64,000 nt of DNA from Portulaca oleracea (lineage: Eukaryota; Streptophyta; Magnoliopsida; Caryophyllales; Portulacaceae). The DNA is taken from positions 6,014,001-6,078,000 of the forward strand of contig CM055880.1 of NCBI GenBank assembly GCA_029582165.1. The letters run 5' to 3'. The notes beneath the pieces are model-generated. The model saw only the letters and a program-made list of their open reading frames with translations, ran no database searches and had not been told where the DNA came from. A program made the position numbers and the translations under genes. Below are positions 10,531 through 23,635 of this stretch, in pieces (position 1 is the first letter of the stretch; each line of letters starts with the position of its first letter).

Positions 10531-13140
10531 ATTGATGTGATCTTAGGGATTAAAATTCGGAAAACCAACTTTGGTTGTATTTTATGTCAATCACACTGTA
10601 TTGAGAAAGTGTTAAAGAAATTTAACCATTTTGATGTGACACCTGTTAGAATTCCCTATGATCCTAATATTTCATTAAAGAAGAACAGCGGTTCTAGTGT
10701 GTCTCAATCTGAATATGCTAAAATTATAGGAAGTTTAAGTTATTGATGAACTTTACTCGTCGTGATATTGTTTAGGCTTGGTTTTGAGCCTAAATCTTAC
10801 ACTTTTCACTTGGATTTTGAGCTCGTCTCTTTCCTTAATAATCATTTCTTAGTCGCTTTTCGTTGGTTTTGTAGGTTAGTTCAAGATTGAGTTGAGGAGA
10901 ACCAAAGATCGTTTGAGCTTAGAATCCTTCTTGGGACGCCAAGGAAGCCGCCCCGATGCTGAGAAGATGGCCGGAACCCCAAAAGCGAGACATCGGAGAC
11001 CCAAGGCCAAGGGCTAAAAAGCCCAAGTCCTATAAAGGTCACGGGCTTGACCCCCATTGTGGTGTCCGTGACTAAGGAAGTAGAAAAAGGTGGGAAGTTG
11101 CCGAGAGGGGTCATGGGCATGACCTCCATTGGTAGGGTCTGTGACCAATTTTGGAGGAATTTGGGCCAAAATGCTGAGAGGGGTCACGGGTGTGACGATC
11201 CTTAGTAGCGCCCGTGACCCCGCTGAAGAAATCCAAGGATGGTCCTGCCCAGAAATGTAGCGGGCATGACGGCCTGAGGTAGCTCCCGCTACCCCAGCGA
11301 AGAATCTGAAAGTGCGGACCAAAATCGCCTCGTCACAGACGTGACCTCCTGGGGTAGCGCCCGTGACGACCCTGTCATCCGGAAAATTAGAAGCCGAAAC
11401 AACTGTGTTTTGTGTTATTTTCTCCCATATATATATACTCCTTCCCTAATTAAACCTAGCAACTTTTGTCATATCAATCTTCCCATTTTAGAGTTCTTAG
11501 TACTCTATCAACACCTATTCCTAGGTAGATTTCATTCCCTTCTTCTTCAAAAACTTCATTTATTGTACTTATTTTGGAGCTTTAATGCAAGCAAGAGTTT
11601 ATTATTGAAGATTTACTACTCAAGCATCTTGGATTATTTCTCTTATTTGTTATTATCATCCTAGTTCTTCATTTCGGTAATGCTCTTCCATCCCTTTAAT
11701 GCTTGTTTAGTTAACTTTAGTTGTTAGCTTTTATTTTCTTGCTTTTATGTCTTGGTTGTTAGTTAATACTTGTTTAAGTGGTTAATCTTGTGTTTAGTAT
11801 CATTTCTTCTTATCTTTCATCTTCTAGCATCATGTCTAGGATTCATGTTTTATGCTTGATAGTTTTGATGAATATTAGTATGATTAATTAGTGACTAAGT
11901 TTCTTGTGATTTAAGGGAAGGTTTCAGCCTCTAATGGGATCTATTTCCTAAGGTTGGGCTTAGTTAGGGCATTAGGCCTTGTTTTATGAGGTTTTCATTT
12001 AATAACCCTCTAGGCTATGGGGTTTAGTTGAGGCGGGAGTCCGCTAAACCTATTTAAATATGGTCTTTAGGGTAGTTGGATGGAATATTTGAACGAATCC
12101 TCATTCATTTAGGTGATGAGTTCGGGTAGGGTGAATGACATCTCAAACCGTCTAAGTGATGTCCTCATTCATTTAGTGGACTAAGTTTGAGGGGCAATCC
12201 GGAATAACCTCAGGAGAGTCTCCGGTGTGGCTTTATTCTTGCGATAACCCGACCTCTATCTAGGCCTAGTGTCTTAACCGAGACTACCTCGTGTTAAAGT
12301 GACCATTAGGTGGTGAAAAACCGACCTTTGAACCTCCCTTTTCCTAGATTACATTTGTGATTTATTATGTTTTAATTGCTAGTTTCGCTTAGTTCCTTTC
12401 CAAATCATCTATCCCCATTTCCTTATTTTTTCACCTTAAACTATACCCTGAGTGGATATTTCCGCACAAAAGGCCCCTTGCTCCCTGTGAATACGATATT
12501 AACTCCAGTTGTACTGCAGCCAAACTGATATCGCTTATGTTGTGAGTAGATTGAGTCGTTATACACATAATCCCAGACAATAGCATTGGAATGCTCTTCA
12601 TCATTTACTTAAGTATCTTAAAGGTACAACTGATTGGTGTTTGCATTTTAACAAATTTCCTGTTGTTGTAGAAGGATATTATGATGCAAACTGGATTTCT
12701 TATAATAATGAAGTTAGTTCTACACTTCTACTAGTGGTTATGTGTTTACCTTGGGTGGAGGGGCTATTTCATGGAAGTTTGCAAAACAGACTTGCATAGC
12801 CCGCTCTATCATGGAATCTAAATTTACTGTTCTTGAGTTGACAGGTCAAGAAGCAGAGTGGCTTAAATGTTTATTAGCAGACGCGCCACTGTGGGAAAGT
12901 CAAGAGACACCTATCTTTATACATTGTGACTTGCATACATCAATTGGAGTGGCACATAACCGTGTCTATAACGGAAAGAGAAACAAAAGACATATCCGTG
13001 TCAGACATAGTGCAGTGAGACAGTTGCTGGAACATGGTGTCATATCCTTGTTGTATGTGCGATTTGAGAAGAATTTGACTGATCCTCTCACTAAGGGATT
13101 AACTAGACGAGTGGCTCTCGAGGTATCGAGAGGGGGATAG
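10531..13140 (+). pseudogene. Copia reverse transcriptase/RNase H remnant
   Basis: About 10531-10768 encodes the end of a Ty1/Copia reverse transcriptase (DVILGIKI, then SEYAKIIGSLSY), broken by a one-base shift before MNFTRRDI. The frame resumes at 12532 with IAYVVSRLSRYTHNP and continues as RNase H ([59 protein letters not shown]). An insertion at 10769-12526 splits the reverse transcriptase at the conserved RPDIAY-like site. Gag, protease and integrase are absent, so it is 5' truncated and dead. A 3' LTR follows at 13760. Confidence 0.85.
10769..12526. mobile_element. Solo-LTR-like insertion in the Copia RT
   Basis: The 1758 bp insertion is flanked by GATAT at 10764-10768 and 12527-12531. 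Removing it and one GATAT restores the Copia protein sequence at that point apart from the nearby frameshift. It starts TGTTTAGG and ends CCAAACT, close to the TGTTT...AAACA pattern of LTR ends with one terminal change. The interior has no pol domains; GC-rich ggtcacgggc/gtgac words fill 11030-11370. It is most simply a solo LTR of an LTR retrotransposon. Confidence 0.72.
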
Positions 13141-13759
13141 GACTTAAGCCTATGACTTGAAAAGGTATGATGGATACCAATTATTTGGTCAAATGAAACC
13201 ATATTAATTTTCGAGGTGCACTGCATTCTTATCCCTATGGTGCTAAGTAGTGCTTTAAGGTTGAGATCATTATCTTAATGAATCAACGCCCATTATGAGG
13301 TGTGCTTGTGAGACGCACTGACGGATTCACCGACTATGAAATGTGAGGATGAGACAATTTGCTCTTAATAATCCTATAGTTACATTTGTGGTGGTCTATA
13401 TTGAGATAGACTTGATGGAATTACCTACGTAAGTGTAAAGGTTTGGCCGCCTTCTATGAGATATTTGGGGTATCTCTCTAGAGCGCTTATGAGTCCCAAG
13501 GTGTGCGCACGACCATAAAGGCACAAGTGTTTTATCGGGGAGTATGCTTTTCTGTAGGTTGATATGTGTTGTGGAGGTATTGGTCAAATTCTTCCAAATT
13601 CAAGGCCTAGTCCACTTGTAATATTTTTTTATTGTTGTCTCACATCACAAATGTGTCGATTCAAATCGAAAAGATATTGACGCCTAAGTATCGGACCGGT
13701 TTTTGCCATGTTTCCTTTCTTTTCTTTTCAGGTTACCTTGTAAGCCATTAGTGGGGGAT
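13141..13759 (+). other. Copia 3' untranslated region and polypurine tract
   Basis: Non-coding sequence between the RNase H stop and the 3' LTR. It ends in gtgggggat, a polypurine tract placed directly before TGTTGAAAG. Confidence 0.6.
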
Positions 13760-14437
13760 TGTTGAAAGTGAAGGTAAATGGCTACAAGGTTTTTCCCTCT
13801 CTTTTCCATCTTTCTTTGTCCCACATAGGGAAGACTGGAACCTTTTGTGGTTTACATATCTCTCTATTACTCCTTGTGTTGTATTGAGTTGAAAGTGAGT
13901 TTTATGGAGGAGGGGGTGGTTTGGACCCCCACAAACGTGCAAAGTGTCGTCGTCGTCCGACCAGTCCAAGCAGGGCGTGGTCGGGTCTTTTTTTATTCAC
14001 GTTTCTTCTTTTTGTGTTGATTGGATTAATTCTTCCATATTTTTCTCATTAATGTCGTAAATTTTCCGCCCTCTCTTGATGGCTATTAAATCACCTTGAT
14101 TCTCGCTTCTCTTTATTGTCTTTTTCATTTTTGTCCCTCCAAAAATCATTTTCTTGTTATAAACTAGAGGCTTTGCTGGACTATTTAGATACACAACAGA
14201 AAACACACAATCCTTCCCTTCTCTTCTCTTAACCATTCTGAGCAATCATATTATCATACTCCAAGTCTTTGGCCACGAATGCACGTGTCCAAAGGTTGTC
14301 TTAGTTAACCTTGAGGAGCGACCGACATATTTGGTTGACGTCGAGGTCAAGCCGCAATCGCTTTCAAGGCAGTGGTCTGTCCAACGCTCAGATAGTGTCC
14401 TTCCCGCAGCCTTGATTCACCTATTGTTTTTCTAACA
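13760..14437 (+). mobile_element. 3' LTR of the Copia remnant
   Basis: It begins TGTTGAAAGTGAAGG right after the gtgggggat tract and ends tttttctaaca, giving TG...CA ends over 678 bp. No partner 5' LTR is visible upstream. Confidence 0.68.
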
Positions 14438-15593
14438 AAATAAATCTCAAATAAGGGCGGTTAATTGTGACATTACAATTTTATCATATATATTTGGTGT
14501 AATAATGCACATAAAATATACTTAATTAACATGTTTTAATTTATCATAGATTTTAATAAGTATAAGAAATTACAAACAATGTACAATATAGGTATTTATA
14601 ATCTGATATGTAATACTATATTCATTTTTCAAATATAATTGACACTAATTTAGTTTGCATACTTATGTTATGACTTTCAACATTTCCTATTTTCAAATAA
14701 TATTCAACTCGTATGTACTTGAATATGAAATATATATGACCTGTATTGACCGAATCCAAATACACTTGACTCATATTTATATAAACCCGAAATACACCTA
14801 ACTTGTATTTACCTGAATCTGAAATATACTCAACCCAAATTTACCTTATTTAAATATATAACTGACACGTAAAAGTCGTTTCCCGAATTAATCAGGTTTG
14901 GATATAAAGTTTCATTAGATACTAGGCTCTTTAGCTTTGTAGTTATTACGGGAAAAAAATTATCTTTCATTCTCCCAACATCATTTGATACTAGGCTCTT
15001 TAGTTGCTTGCGTTACAAGGTTGGCCATTTGTTATTATATATATTCGAGTAGAAAATAATACATTTTTGTGTAAATACAAACTATAAGGCAAACTGGTGA
15101 ATTTACCAAACAAGTTGTTTATTATTATATACGAGGGTAGCAAAATAAATTCAAATATGAACACAAGTTACAAGATAAGTTTCTAGACAAACAGCTAATT
15201 CAAACAATTTTTACACTTGAATTGTGAAGAGTTTACACTTTACATAGTTAGCTTTAGTGTATGGCTTGTTCTTCGGCATCATGTCAGGTCACCTTTAATG
15301 TAGGACTGAACACTTGAATTGTGAAGAGTTTACACTTCACACAGTTAAATTTAGCATGAATCATACTCACAGAAAAATCAAATATATTGTTTTCCCTATT
15401 GTTCAAAGTTTAAATCAGCCCGCAAAACTCATGACATAAGTTGCATAAGCGGCAAAATACAACAGTTTATTGCAACAAATTACAAGTACAACAAAATAAG
15501 CTTTCCTTAGTACAAGGCTACAGCATGCACAACTTGGCCACTTTCGACATCAGCCAGCCATATAGACGAGTTGCATAGTCCTCAGCCTGCATA
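14438..15593. other. Intergenic, no gene recognised
   Basis: AT-rich. Around 15050-15220 there are repeats like those at 1-170 of the window (acacaagttacaagataag, agctaattcaaacaa). No coding region or defined element. Confidence 0.45.
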
Positions 15594-18500
15594 CAAAATT
15601 TCTGCCTTTGGAGATGCTCTACGAAACTGCAACATCTGTCTATAAACCTCAAGCGATGGAGATAAAGCAAGCAGATAGAAATTGCAAGTGAACGATAGTT
15701 TCTCAAGCGATGGAGAAAAGGCAAGCAAATATGAAATTAATTTCATCTATGAAGCGACACCTCTAATATTCTTGATAGAAATGGTACGTAGATGGTTGAA
15801 TGTATATTCTCGATCATTCTTGGGCTCACCATCTCCCTAGATAAATAATAAGTTATATGGTCAGTTGAAGGCTTTTAGTTTGATTGGAATTTATACTCAA
15901 TTTATTGAAAACCATTCTAATACGTCAAAAATAACTCACCAAGATCATAAGTTCTTGCATTTCGAGATCATCAAACAATAGGGACGGAGTAAAGGTGGGT
16001 TCATGTGGGGTCAAGCGACCCCGCTTTTTGGAAAAAGAAAATATATATTGATGTTTTTGTATTAAAGTAAATTTATATAATATTTCTTATAATTCATAAA
16101 AAGTCATGAAATTTCAATTGTTTGAGCTATCAGTTCAGTATTTTTATTATCTAAGACTTTATTATGTTCACTTAATTTCAATTTTGTGGAGTGTTAAATA
16201 TTACTGACGATAGTTTTACTTCTAAGAAAATATAATTTTTGTTTATAAATCTATTTTTATTTTTATTTGTCAAATTTACAAGCATTCTTGAGTCTTTACT
16301 TAGATTAATTTGGTTGTTTGTATCAATACAATCAATTTCTATTGCATTTGTTAGTTATTACTTATGTTTGTGTTGATTTGTAGTTACTGTTCTTGACTTC
16401 TGTGTCTGAATAATATTTTATACTTACACAATTCAAATATTTTGAAATTTTGATCATATGCAAATGTGATGCCAATTACTTGAATTTTGGATTAGTTAGG
16501 TGTAACTGTTGAATCTTCTTAAATAAGTTGATAACAACTTTTATTTATTATTTAAGTTAAAATGCAAAAATTGAAAAAAAAAGTTGTATACATTATATAT
16601 ACAATATATTTTATATCATATGATAGTTTGTAAAACCCCGAAAAAAATCCAAAGATGTTGACCGTGACGTCGTTAGTAAATTAGGTTGACTTTATTATTT
16701 ACTGTTGTTCGTGATGTGTTTATTTATGCCAACGCTTGAGCTCGTAGGACCGATGAGGGGCTAACAAGGGTAGATTAGTATTTTCGTGGGTTATATATCT
16801 TTGTGATATTATAAATATTATTATGTGATTAATTACGTGAATATTATTTGCTATGTGATTATATGATTATTAGTATTAATATTATGATTACTATTATTAG
16901 TATTAATAGGCTTTTAGAAAAATTAGTTTTTAATTGTTTTAAATGGGTTGGGTTAGGATTAGATTAGGTTAGTGGGCCTAATTGTGTATTAGTATAAAAC
17001 CCCCTAAACCCATATCAAACCCTAATCTCTCTCTAAAACCCTAATCCCTCCAACCCTCTCTCTCCGCTTTCCCTCGGCCGGCAACCACCACCAGCCGCCG
17101 CCGCCGCAGCGCTGCCACCACCACCGCTTGCCCTATCTCCCTCCTCTCTCTTTCTCTTTTCTCTTTCTCCTTCGTCCTCCCCTCGCTCGCCCAGCCACCA
17201 CCACCGCACGACGCGCCCAAGGCCACCACCGCCTGTGGCCAGCCACCACCGCCATCCACCGGAGTCACCGCCGACGCCCCTCGCCGAGAAAGCGATCGTC
17301 GCTTTTGTTGTTGCCGCTCGAAACCGACGTTGACCACCCCCCTCCGACGAGCTAACGGCCGTCGCCTGCCACCTGCGACCCCGACACACTCCCTCCGACC
17401 ACCGCCCGCCGACGCCGTCGCCCAGACGCCGTCGCCGTGCCCTAACCCTACGTAAAACCCTAACCCTAACCATAACTGATAATCTGTTTTTTTATATTTT
17501 CCTTCTTTTTCCTTTCCTTTTTCCTTTTTTCTTTTCTTGTTTTAATTTCAAAAATCTGATTATATACTATTGTTGTGTTATAATTTTATAGTATCTGTAA
17601 TTTTTGTAAATTAGGAAAAATTATTGTAATTATTATTCTTGTTGTAATTATGTGTAAATTGTTAATTATTATGTGTAATTTGTAATTATAATTAGTATTA
17701 GGGTTGTAATAGTTAAATCGTTAGGGTTGAATCGTTTATTGTATCTTTAACTTATAAATTATGTTATGTTTTAGACCACAATATTATTGTATGCACGAAA
17801 TTGGAAGTTAAAACCCTAGGTTAAATTCTTGTTAAGAAGATTGGGTTTATTTTAATTATTAAAAGTTCAATCCTTGTTAGTAATCCTTGATTAAATCTTG
17901 GTTCTTGAAAATAAATTAGAGTTCTTGTTTTAGTTAGGTTACAATTGCATGTTCTTTAAATTCTTTCTTATTTCTTGATTAAAGAAAACCGTATGTTTAA
18001 CCACCTTCAATGTTTCTTGAATAATTTTTTTAGTAATTAATCGTTATTGTTCTTAAAAGAAAACGGTTGAGTTTGTCTAATTAGTTAACCTACTACAAGT
18101 TAAATTTGTGTAATAAAATCTTGAATTCTTGATTAGTAGTTACATGTATACTGTACTTTATTTTACATGTTCTTTAAGCCTTTCTTGATTCTTGAATTAA
18201 GAAACCCACATGTTTAACCGCCTTTGTATTACTTCGTGAAATTCTTGTTATAGTGTTATAACCTTATAACTAATTCATGTTTTAAAATCTTTAAAAAAAA
18301 AACATTGTTTACGTGTTTTATGTTCTAAGAAATTTTATTTCCTTGTACGACTTAAGTTTTAATTAAAAGTTTTATTAAAGTGTTCTTGTTTTTAATAAGT
18401 TTACTTCTACAAGTTTAATTGTTGGGCCTAAGTTAAGTTGGACTTTATATCTTAGACCCTAAGTATAGTTTTAAGTCCAAACTAGAACCCCAAGACCGTT

Positions 18501-20665
18501 TGGTAAAGGTTAGAACCGAAATAACAAATTAATTAATAACCGTTAACGGGACAGTTATGCTAGTGCTCAGAGATCGGGTTGCCACGGCTAGTGTAGTTAC
18601 CTTTTGATCGAACCCTTTGGACTGGAGGTTCCCTTAGATGTTAGGAACCATAGGAATTTTACGGATCGAACGTTTGATTTGTATAGCCCGAGTTATAACC
18701 GTGTTACCAGAACCTGTCAGAACTGGACCAATTGGGAAGATGGGTATTTTTAGAGTCCTTCGGGACTGATATGGGCTTAGTCATCAACATAAAAGTTTTA
18801 GTAGACATCCTGAGGTTTCCGAAAAGTCTAGAACCAGACCCATAGGATGTCGGGAAGTCAAGTTGTGACCCGTTTTATGTGAACGTTATAATCTGTCCTC
18901 TGTTTGCTTTTATTTATGAAAATTGTTGAGTAAATTTTATGTGTGAACTTGTTCCTTGAATGTGTTAAGTGTAAACCATAAATGATAGGAACCTAAGTGT
19001 TCCTAGGGGAATGGGTTAGGTAGTTGATAGTTAATACTAACTTCATTAGAACGCGTTTTGATTAGATAATTATTCTTATTCTAGGCCCGAGTTAGTGCGT
19101 GACGATAGTGAGCTCAAGTGTGTTCTCCTTATTGCTGTACTGTGACGTTATCCAGGTAATTGTCTATGCTCTAATCCCCACCGGGATGCTCTTTAAATGT
19201 GTTTTAATGTTTTCTAATCTGTTTTGTTAATCGCATCCCGAAAGGGGACTTTTGTGGATTTATGACCATCTGTTTTGGATAACTGTTTGTAATTGTTGTA
19301 CCTTGTTTTATGAGTAGAGAAATTGAGATGGTATTTTATAAGTGGTTTTATTATTGATTTTGATAATCTGGGTTGGGTTTGACTTGAGAGTTGTGAGATG
19401 AGTTTGAATAATGAATTAATAATTCAAAATGGAAACATTAAGCGGGTTGTTGATTTGATGCCTTTGACAGGCTAATGTTTTGCGGGTGATACCCCTGAGA
19501 CCAGGATTCGATGCCTGTATGGGTTATGTGCCAGGAGATCAGGGTTTCATCCCTGATATAGGATAGATGTTATGAAGCCTTTGGTGGGCGACTGTTTGAT
19601 GCCTTTGAGAGGCTAATGTTTATGCGGGTGATAACCCTAAGACCAGGATTCGATGCATGTATGGGTTATGTGCCAGGAGATCAGGGTTTCACCCCTGATA
19701 TAGGATAGTTGTTTGATGCCTTTGGTAGGCGATGTTCTTTATGGGATTTGATATCCCGTCCGCAAATTAAAATATGGATTGGATGGGTTGAGGAAACAGT
19801 ATGGGAATAAAGGTTTGTAAAACGTTTGATTCGATCCCTCTCCCCAAAATGAATTGAAAAGAACTTAAACTGTTTTAAACGTTAGGGGTAGACATTATTG
19901 AGATTTCCCCCTCATTTTTGAAATGTTTTGTTTTCAGGTGAAGATCTAAATGCTGGGGACGGGAAATAGAAGTGAGGACGACGAGTCTAGAAGTCCTTGA
20001 ATCTTTCTATATTGTTTTCGTTATGAAATCTTAAAGTTTTGTTTTGAGTTGTTAGTTGTTACCGTTAGCAGACAGTTGTGTTTTCCTTTCTCGCCTTGTA
20101 TTCCTTCGGGGATACGGCAGTGACGCCCAAACTACATTTGAAGTCTTCTGCTAAGTTTTGTCTGTTAACGTTAGTTTGACTTGACTTTTTTTATAATTGA
20201 ATTTTCGGGGCGTTACATAGTTACGATTTGTTTGTATTTAATTTTTGATATTTAATTTTTAAATTTTGCTAATAGATATAGAGGTTTTAATTACTCATCT
20301 TTAAATTTTGACTCCTCTAAATTTAGTTCCTGTATTTGCCTTTGTCAGGCACCAGTTTCATTGAGATAGAAAATTTTTCCATATTGGGACAGCTTTGAAT
20401 CAAGCCAAGAACACACAAAAACTTGTTCATATGATTCATGTCGATCGAAGATAAGTGCAAAGTGTTCAGCTGCTTGAATGTCACGGGCGGACCATTTGAG
20501 ATGCCACTGTTTGCCAAGATCTTCGCTAGAATGAAAATGGAGATATAAGTTACAAATGTTGAAATCCAAAGCAAAATAAGACCTTTGGACTCACCTTGAA
20601 AGTGTCTCCAAAAAGCTCAAGCAATTCTAATTTATTTGAATTAGCTAGCAAGTTCATCATATCTG
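15594..20665 (-). pseudogene. F-box/LRR/FBD gene remnant G
   Basis: On the minus strand 20665-20594 matches the end of exon 2 of the array genes (DMMNLLANSNKLELLELFGDTF). Exon 3 follows, ending about 20323 (ILANSGISNGPPVTFKQL...MNHMNKFLCVLGLIQSCPN), then exon 4 at 15836-15594, opening GDGEPKNDREYTFNHLRTISI and reaching a stop, with FBD-like sequence continuing in shifted frames. The F-box and most LRRs are missing. A 3.6 kb LTR-like insertion lies in what was the last intron. It is orientated against array copies A-E and is clearly non-functional. Confidence 0.8.
16629..20217 (+). mobile_element. 3.6 kb LTR-like insertion with giant LTR character
   Basis: It begins tgtaaaaccccgaaaaa and ends ttttcggggcgttaca, short inverted TG...CA ends, with the exact 5 bp duplication tagtt at 16624-16628 and 20218-20222. 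There is no gag or pol. A TATA-like gtataaaacc at about 16991 is followed by a pyrimidine-rich aaaccctaatc leader and a GC-rich stretch (17040-17460). Around 19450-19740 a roughly 150 bp unit is repeated twice (gatgcctttgacaggctaat, ccaggattcgatgc, ccaggagatcagggtttc). It is likely a solo LTR of a Ty3-type element or a non-autonomous LTR element, inserted in F-box remnant G. Confidence 0.75.
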
Positions 20666-21060
20666 TAAAAATGGTATCAAAAATCAGAAAAGGAAATATT
20701 ATGTGAATACTTAATCAACAAGAACAATTTCCTATTTGGAACATCCAAAGCTGAAGTCAATACTTTTCAGCATTTTTCAATTCACTTGATAAAAGTTAGC
20801 CAAGTCCATTGTATACAACTTGTACTTGTTCTTGTGTGTTTACTTTTACATCAAGCATGTTTACAAACTTCTATCACATGAGATTTTGGTAGATACGCAG
20901 AAATTATCTAACATGCACTCTAGTATGTATACAAATTGTTCATGGTGACCATTATTATTCTATTAATAATCCCACTAGCTAACGTAAAAGTATGACATAA
21001 CCTACTTGATTTCAATGAAATTACATTGAAAAAGAGATTTAAAAAAAAAACACTATGAGA
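20666..21060. other. Duplicated NAC 3' flank
   Basis: Similar to about 3460-3690 and onward at the first NAC locus. Non-coding. Confidence 0.6.
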
Positions 21061-21596
21061 TCAACCCGATTGATTCTGATCGTTATGTGGATCATTATAC
21101 CCTGAAAACTTCGTATCATAAGGAGGCAAAGACATCAATGGTGGAAGAGAAGTGTACTCCGGGGCAACATGTTCAAAATTAGGGTTTTGGTTCAAGGGCG
21201 GTAGATCATACTGTAAGCTGCCATGATTAGGAAACCCTAGAGCAGTAGTACTGTAGTTGTCCACATCCCCAAGCTCACGTAAATAGCCATTATCATAGTA
21301 AGATGTTGAATTGTCGTGATCAGAAAACCCTAGAGCAGTAGTAACAAACTCACGTAAATAGCAATTATCATAGTACGATGTTGAATTGCCAGGATCAGGA
21401 AACCCTAGAGGAGTAGTACCAGGGAATGGCATTGCTCCACAAGTATGAGGTTGAGTATTGTGATCCAAGGCTCCGTATGTCATAGCGTCATAGGGATGAA
21501 CATCTAGACATACGAAAACTTGGTTGTCTTCTTTGCCTTTGGGGTCGGTTGTGACAGTTGGTTCCTCGTTGGGATTAACTTCAATTAGTTGTTGGT

Positions 21597-21776
21597 CCTT
21601 ACATACTGCGACTTGGTTGCCTTTGCCTTTGGGGTTGGTTTTGATACTTACGACGACTTGGTTGCCTTTGCCTTTGGGGTCGGTTTTGACACATACGGAG
21701 ACTTACTTGCCTTTGCCTTTGGGGTCAGTTTTGATACATACGGAGACTTGGTTGACTTTGCCTTTCAGGTCAGTTT
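21597..21776 (-). repeat. 45 bp coding minisatellite in the NAC pseudogene
   Basis: About four tandem units of 45 bp, read on the minus strand as 15-residue units like KTDPKGKGNQVSVCI. A diverged fifth unit lies near 21520-21560. The intact NAC gene has a single short KTDNGYSYE at this place. One unit has a TAA. Confidence 0.8.
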
Positions 21777-22701
21777 TGACAGTTGGTTCCTTGTTGGGAT
21801 TAAGTTCGATTAGTTGCCGCTCCTCATTTTCAGCGTCATCATCATCTTCGGCATCTGATTTTCCTTTATGTTTATATATTTTGCATAGTACATAACTACA
21901 TATTCATCCAACTGCCACTAAAACAAACACCAAAAATCATATACTCTCAGTCTTTGTTCCATGACATCATTAATGTCACAAGATATTAATATTTTAGTAT
22001 GCGAAAGTACTATCATTGTATTCATCACGAAAAATAAAGTGAAAACAGTTTTACCCCTCTATATTTATATATGTATCATGGTTAACTAGGTGAAAATAAA
22101 AATGTCAATGAGTAGTTTCAAGTTTTTTCCTTTTTTTAATAAAGCGAAAACAATTTTACCTAGCCTCTATTCTATTTAACCTAATTATTTAACTAAATTT
22201 TCTTGTTTCGTATTATCTTTTATTTTAAAGGACACTGATATATGTCTTGAATCAAGATAGTTAATAACCATTTTAAATTGTTCATAATTCACATTTTTGT
22301 AACTTTAATAATATTTTCTTTAGTAAGTATACATATAAATATGAATATACACGATAGTCTAATTCTATCAACTATAGTAGAGTATGCACATTTTATACAT
22401 ATTTTTATTTTTATAGAAAAATATAAATAAATAAGTATTTTTATATAGTTTATCAGTCGTAACAACTCTCAAAATAATAAAACATATATTTATAATAATT
22501 AAAATATGCTTATGTTTTTCTATTTTAAAATCCCAATAACATGTTAATAATGTCAATTACTACCTCCGTTAACACAGAGATCACGCAGAAAAGCCAATAT
22601 CGCAAAAATTTATGCAGTTGATGAAAAAATTAGTTAAGTATCCTTAATTAAAATTGATATTTGTGGCTCATTCAACGAACGTTGTATGAGGAGGGTGTTC
22701 A

Positions 22702-23635
22702 TACCTAGTAAGGTAGGGCGTAATGATAAGAGATATGGTTTTGTTCGCTTCAAAGATAAATTTGCAGGTTCTAGTGCTATCCTTGCCTTGAATGGTTGGA
22801 GATATAGCGGTTTCGCTTTGTCTGTTGATTGGGCAAAATTCTGCAAGAAGCAAGGGTCGGTCCCTCTTTCTAGGAGGGGTTCTGAAAAGTGTGTTTGGGT
22901 TCCTAAAGATAAGCAGGTTGGTGTGAAGGCCGTTGATGGTGACCGTGTTATTTCTTCTGCTTCCGATGATTCAGTTACTATTTCTGATCCTTTTTCGACG
23001 GATGTCCCTGAGGTTGTTAAGTCTCCTTATAAAGATGCCCTCTTGAGGGGCCCTATTGTCGGTAGCAACAATGGTGCTCCTTTGATGGCTTTTTCTGGTA
23101 ATGCTTCAGCTGGACCTGAATGTCAGCCGGTTGATTGTGAAGAGACTGATTCTCAGTCGGTTCATTCTGAATATTATAACTCCGTTGATTTTGAGGACTC
23201 ACTTTTGGAGGGCTCCAAAGCTATTGATAAAAGAAGAAAGGGAAGACTTTTCCTAAGGTCAAGTGGCATTTGGTCAGCCAAGCTGCTAGCAAATCAGTTC
23301 ATTCTAAAGAACATATCAGAAGGAAGGGTAAAAGTGTGAGCTCGCTAATTGAGTCGTCAAAGCGCTCTCATGCTCATTTGGCGGACATGGCTCGTAGAGT
23401 GGCTAAGTTTGGCTGTGGTTCTGGCTTCATTCGTGGAGACCCTGGGATTGTTGAGAAGAGGCTTCAGGAGAAATGGCAAAAAGATTGAATATTTTTGGTT
23501 TTGTATTTTGCTGTTTGTGTTGTTTGGCTGTGTGGCTTCTTTGTTGGCTGCTGTCCTTTCGCTGTACTTTTGTCTGATTTTTTGTCGTGTCGTTGCTGTC
23601 TTTTAGCCTCTTTTGGCTTTTAATAATAAAAAAAA
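22702..23635 (+). mobile_element. LINE ORF1 retrocopy (RRM-type) with poly(A)
   Basis: An open frame from 22686 begins RRVFIPSKVG and continues YGFVRFKD, LNGWRYSGFALSVDWAKF, which resembles the RRM-like start of ORF1 in plant L1-type LINEs. The frame shifts near 23235 and ends in FIRGDPGIVEKRLQEKWQKD at 23488. A 3' untranslated stretch follows, then a taataataaaaaaaaa tail at 23621-23635. No ORF2 is present. Both junctions carry atgaggagg-tgttca (22686-22701, 23636-23651; 15 of 16 match), either a target duplication or microhomology. Confidence 0.75.

Noticed and set aside
17020..17470. Telomere-like aaaccctaa repeats
   Set aside because: Only a few scattered units, as in plant leader teloboxes; not an interstitial telomere array.
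17033..17473. Arg/Gly-rich minus-strand open frames and a Pro-rich plus-strand frame
   Set aside because: They lie in a GC-rich, low-complexity stretch of the LTR-like insertion, show no domain, and all frames are open because of base composition.
21524..21895. Plus-strand open frame of 123 aa with repeated LPLPLGSVL
   Set aside because: It is the antisense reading of the 45 bp minisatellite in the NAC pseudogene.
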